NCBI GenBank assembly: GCA_965657135.1
Contig: CBFHNF010000005.1
Span: 1-64,000 of the forward strand
Reading direction: 5' to 3'
DNA: 64,000 bases
From: HIMB11 sp965657135
GTDB taxonomy: Bacteria > Pseudomonadota > Alphaproteobacteria > Rhodobacterales > Rhodobacteraceae
The notes under the pieces are model-generated. The model was not told the origin of the DNA and did not search any database. It saw only the letters and a program-made list of their open reading frames with translations. Position numbers and translations under genes: made by a program. Positions 61,749 through 64,000 of this stretch are shown in pieces (the stretch's first letter is position 1; every line of letters starts with the position of its first letter).

Positions 61749-61817
61749 ACCTTTTCCAATTCCTTGGTTGTTGATTATATGCGACCAAATAAACACATTA
61801 CCCAAAACGAGGCGATC

Positions 61818-62846
61818 ATGAAAATTGGAAATCGTGAAATTTCATCTGCACATTCCCCGCTGGTTATCGCCGAGATTGGGATCAATCATGGCGGGGACTT
61901 AGCGGTTGCCAAGAATATGGTGCGCTTGGCGGCTTTGTCTGGGTGCGAATGTGTGAAACATCAAACGCATATCGTGGAAGATGAAATGACGGACGAGGCC
62001 AAGCAAATTTTCCCACCCAATGCAGATGTCTCGATTTGGGACGTGATGGCGCAATGTGCCCTTTCACGCGATGATGAGGCCGAATTGAAACGATATACAG
62101 AAGAATTGGGTTTGATCTATATTTCAACGCCATTTTCGCGTGCAGCGGCGGATTTTTTGGAAACCCTCGATGTTCCAGCTTATAAAATTGGATCTGGAGA
62201 GGCGGATAATTTGCCTCTGATCCGTCACATCGCACGCAAGGGTAAACCAGTGATTATGTCCACGGGGATGCAGAGCATTGAAACAATTCGCGCAAGCGTT
62301 CAGATATTGGAAGATGCTGGTATTGAATATGCGTTGTTGGAATGCACAAACCTTTATCCATCTCCACCTGAGATTGTCAGCCTCCAAGGTGTCACGGATT
62401 TAAAAAACGCATTCCCAAATGCGGTTGTGGGATTTTCAGACCATTCAATTGGCCCCGAAATGGCACTAGCGTCTGTTGCGCTAGGTGCATCGGTTTTAGA
62501 GCGCCACTATACCGATACCCGATATCGCAAGGGACCAGATATTATCAATTCTATGGACCCAGCCGAATTACGCTTTTTGATCGATCGATCACGCGAAATT
62601 CACACCGCATTGATGAACCCAAAACAACGCACAGGCCCTGAAGAAGACGTTTACCGCTTTGCGCGTGCTTCGGTTGTTGCAGATGTTGACTTGCCCGCAG
62701 GACACAAAATTTCTGAAAATGACATATGGGCGCGTCGCCCCGGATCTGGCGAAATCGCGGGATACGAATTTGACCAAGTCGTTGGAAAGACTTTGAGCGT
62801 GGCTGTGACGCGAAATCAGCAGTTGAAGTGGTCAGATTTCAAATAG
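61818..62846 (+). CDS. N-acetylneuraminate synthase family protein (NeuB-like)
   Basis: About 342 residues from the ATG at 61818. The TIM barrel begins 'SPLVIAEIGINHGGDLAVAK', with 'CECVKHQTHIVEDEM', 'YKIGSGEADNLPLIRHIARK' and 'VVGFSDHSIGPEMALASVAL' giving the metal and PEP-binding residues. The last 60 residues are an SAF (antifreeze-like) domain ('RASVVADVDLPAGHKISEND'). It condenses PEP with an N-acyl-mannosamine-type sugar to a sialic or legionaminic acid. No epimerase or CMP-transferase gene is near, so it is an orphan here. Confidence 0.9.
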   Translation: MKIGNREISSAHSPLVIAEIGINHGGDLAVAKNMVRLAALSGCECVKHQTHIVEDEMTDEAKQIFPPNADVSIWDVMAQCALSRDDEAELKRYTEELGLIYISTPFSRAAADFLETLDVPAYKIGSGEADNLPLIRHIARKGKPVIMSTGMQSIETIRASVQILEDAGIEYALLECTNLYPSPPEIVSLQGVTDLKNAFPNAVVGFSDHSIGPEMALASVALGASVLERHYTDTRYRKGPDIINSMDPAELRFLIDRSREIHTALMNPKQRTGPEEDVYRFARASVVADVDLPAGHKISENDIWARRPGSGEIAGYEFDQVVGKTLSVAVTRNQQLKWSDFK

Positions 62847-62855
62847 GCGTTTCAA

Positions 62856-63524
62856 TCATCCACCCATGAATGCACGCATATGAAATTTTGCGTGTTCGAA
62901 TGGGCGGCCTGCTTTGTCGGAGTAAGGGCACGCACGACGCGCCGCACAGCCGTTTGAGGGGCAACTTTGCGGTTCATTTTGCAGGAATGATTTGCATTTG
63001 GCGACGTCATATTCACTTTCATCTAAAGCGTTTGCAGGACAGGTTGTAATGCAAGGTTTAGAACAGTCTAAACAGGGCGAAGACACAAGGGGGCGGGGAT
63101 CAATAATTTTATGCTGGAACCCAATTGCCCCTCGAAATGAAACGAATAACCCAGTTTCGTGATCGACCAAAAATTGCACAGGGGAAACAAAAACCCGACC
63201 CGTGTTTAATGCCCATGTATAAAATGGATGATATGGTGGGCCGCCAAACGGATAAAATGCCGTGCCGCCATGCCTCTCTGTCAACTGACCGATAATTCGC
63301 TTTGACCATCGATCCATCGGATCAATCTTTTGATCGCGATATTCGCTGGATGCGCTGAAAATATTCCAAAATTCAGGTTCATCCGGCGACAGTAGGACAA
63401 GCGATTTCAATCCAGACAGGTTTTCATTGTTTGAAACATCACTTACCCCGCTGATGCGTAATCCATGTGCTTCACAGGCAACGGCGAGGTTTTCAAAAGT
63501 CACTTGCGTCGAAAGGGTAGCCAT
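62856..63524 (-). CDS. 4Fe-4S cluster protein related to epoxyqueuosine reductase (QueG-like)
   Basis: About 222 residues from the ATG at 63524; one at 63536 is possible. The C-terminal third holds a ferredoxin-type cysteine set, 'SSPCLDCSKPCITTCPANAL', and later cysteines ('CPSNGCAARRACPYSDKAGR'). The N-terminal part resembles the QueG family's 'FYPFGGPPYHPFYTWALNTG' region but is shorter than QueG (about 350-380 residues) and lacks the B12-binding segment I would expect, so it is unlikely to make queuosine. It overlaps the sterol-desaturase gene by 25 bp on the same strand. Confidence 0.78.
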   Translation of the reverse strand: MATLSTQVTFENLAVACEAHGLRISGVSDVSNNENLSGLKSLVLLSPDEPEFWNIFSASSEYRDQKIDPMDRWSKRIIGQLTERHGGTAFYPFGGPPYHPFYTWALNTGRVFVSPVQFLVDHETGLFVSFRGAIGFQHKIIDPRPLVSSPCLDCSKPCITTCPANALDESEYDVAKCKSFLQNEPQSCPSNGCAARRACPYSDKAGRPFEHAKFHMRAFMGG

Positions 63525-64000
63525 AAACTCCACCAAAATTTATCTGTACGTCCATCTTGCCAATGCAATCCTATTGCCATTTGGTCGTGTCCTGAACGGG
63601 GGTTTTCGATATAGGTTCCAAATATTTTATCCCAAATCGACAAGGCGAAGCCATAATTTGAGTCATGCTCATCCCGATTTGTTGAATGGTGTATCCTGTG
63701 CATATCTGGCGTGACAATTATTGTACGTAATATGCTATCCAACCAACTTGGGATCGCAATGTTTGCATGATTAAACATGGCAAGCCCATTCAACAAGATT
63801 TCAAAGACGACAACTGCAACGGCGGCTGGCCCTAGAATATATACAGCCCCAATTTTCAGCAACATTGATAATAGAATTTCGACAGGATGAAATCGGATTG
63901 CAGTGGTGACATCCATTTCACGATCTGCGTGATGCACACGATGCAGCCGCCATAAAAAAGGGATTTTGTGCGTCACAACATGCTGTGCCCAAATCACAAA
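63500..64000 (-). CDS. Sterol desaturase / fatty acid hydroxylase family protein (5' end outside window)
   Basis: The last 165 residues or more of the protein lie in the window; the start is beyond the right edge. Two of the histidine clusters that bind the di-iron site are visible: 'WRLHRVHHADREMDVTTAIR' (HxxHH) with 'FHPVE', and 'TPDMHRIHHSTNRDEHDSNY' (HxxHH). Membrane helices are interspersed ('IGAVYILGPAAVAVVVFEIL'). The family hydroxylates or desaturates lipids in the membrane. It overlaps the 4Fe-4S protein gene by 25 bp, so that protein could serve as its electron donor. Confidence 0.88.
   Translation of the reverse strand, partial: FVIWAQHVVTHKIPFLWRLHRVHHADREMDVTTAIRFHPVEILLSMLLKIGAVYILGPAAVAVVVFEILLNGLAMFNHANIAIPSWLDSILRTIIVTPDMHRIHHSTNRDEHDSNYGFALSIWDKIFGTYIENPRSGHDQMAIGLHWQDGRTDKFWWSLWLPFRRK

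Noticed and set aside
1..64000. CRISPR arrays, insertion sequences, prophage or integrase genes
   Set aside because: I saw no regularly spaced repeats, no transposase or integrase and no attachment-site duplication.

Overview
The window looks like chromosomal DNA of a marine alphaproteobacterium of the Rhodobacterales (Roseobacter group), with moderate-to-low GC for that group. The evidence is the gene mix: several TRAP transporters, a DctB/DctD-type two-component pair, an Lrp-controlled putA, phbA-phbB, a LytTR protein, DMT exporters and Gfo/Idh/MocA sugar dehydrogenases. I infer the order; I do not assign a genus. There are no rRNA or tRNA genes, CRISPR arrays or insertion sequences that I can recognise.

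Layout. 1-7.2 kb: a partial minus-strand gene at the left edge, a small TPR protein, a TRAP-TAXI importer with a DUF3237 gene, and a divergent MarR regulator plus sulfatase. 7.4-13.7 kb: a DctPQM TRAP importer with its sensor kinase and a response regulator whose gene carries a one-base frameshift. 13.7-14.1 kb: a VOC protein. 14.2-25.6 kb: the most unusual part, two tightly packed divergent operons. The leftward one encodes a PhoU-like/APH-kinase fusion, an ATP-grasp enzyme, an HprK-related kinase, a histidine phosphatase, a metallophosphatase and an amphi-Trp protein. The rightward one encodes a CofD-like protein (probable CTG start), a decayed SixA-NUDIX fusion, a ribbon-helix-helix protein, a CHAD protein, a ParA-type ATPase and a CYTH protein. 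The core matches what is called the 'GAK system' in protein family collections, whose function is unknown. The CHAD and CYTH genes point to polyphosphate or another phosphorylated polymer, and ParA plus RHH suggests a positioning module.

26-31.7 kb: Lrp-type regulator, putA and a flavin monooxygenase. 32-39.4 kb: a LacI-controlled sugar ABC importer with an (alpha/alpha)6-barrel glycosidase and a D-lyxose/mannose-type isomerase, probably for a mannose- or glucose-containing compatible solute. 39.4-46.1 kb: M20 amidohydrolase, truncated LytTR protein, pentapeptide protein, DMT transporter, ketopantoate-reductase-like and MttB-like genes, and an SDR pseudogene. 46.2-49.6 kb: small conserved genes (YtoQ, pterin dehydratase, DUF2237, YaiI, two tandem Lin0512 proteins) and a phytanoyl-CoA dioxygenase-like protein. 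49.8-54.4 kb: GH3 glucosidase and two Gfo/Idh/MocA dehydrogenases. 54.5-64 kb: DMT transporter, tag, an EAL protein, phbA and phbB with strong terminators, a ring-cleavage-type dioxygenase, a hydroxyacid dehydrogenase, an SH3 protein, an orphan NeuB-like synthase, a 4Fe-4S protein and a partial sterol-desaturase-family gene at the right edge.

Three genes are broken (DctD-like regulator, SixA-NUDIX, SDR). The first two are each explained by single-base deletions, so sequencing error has to be excluded before calling them decayed.
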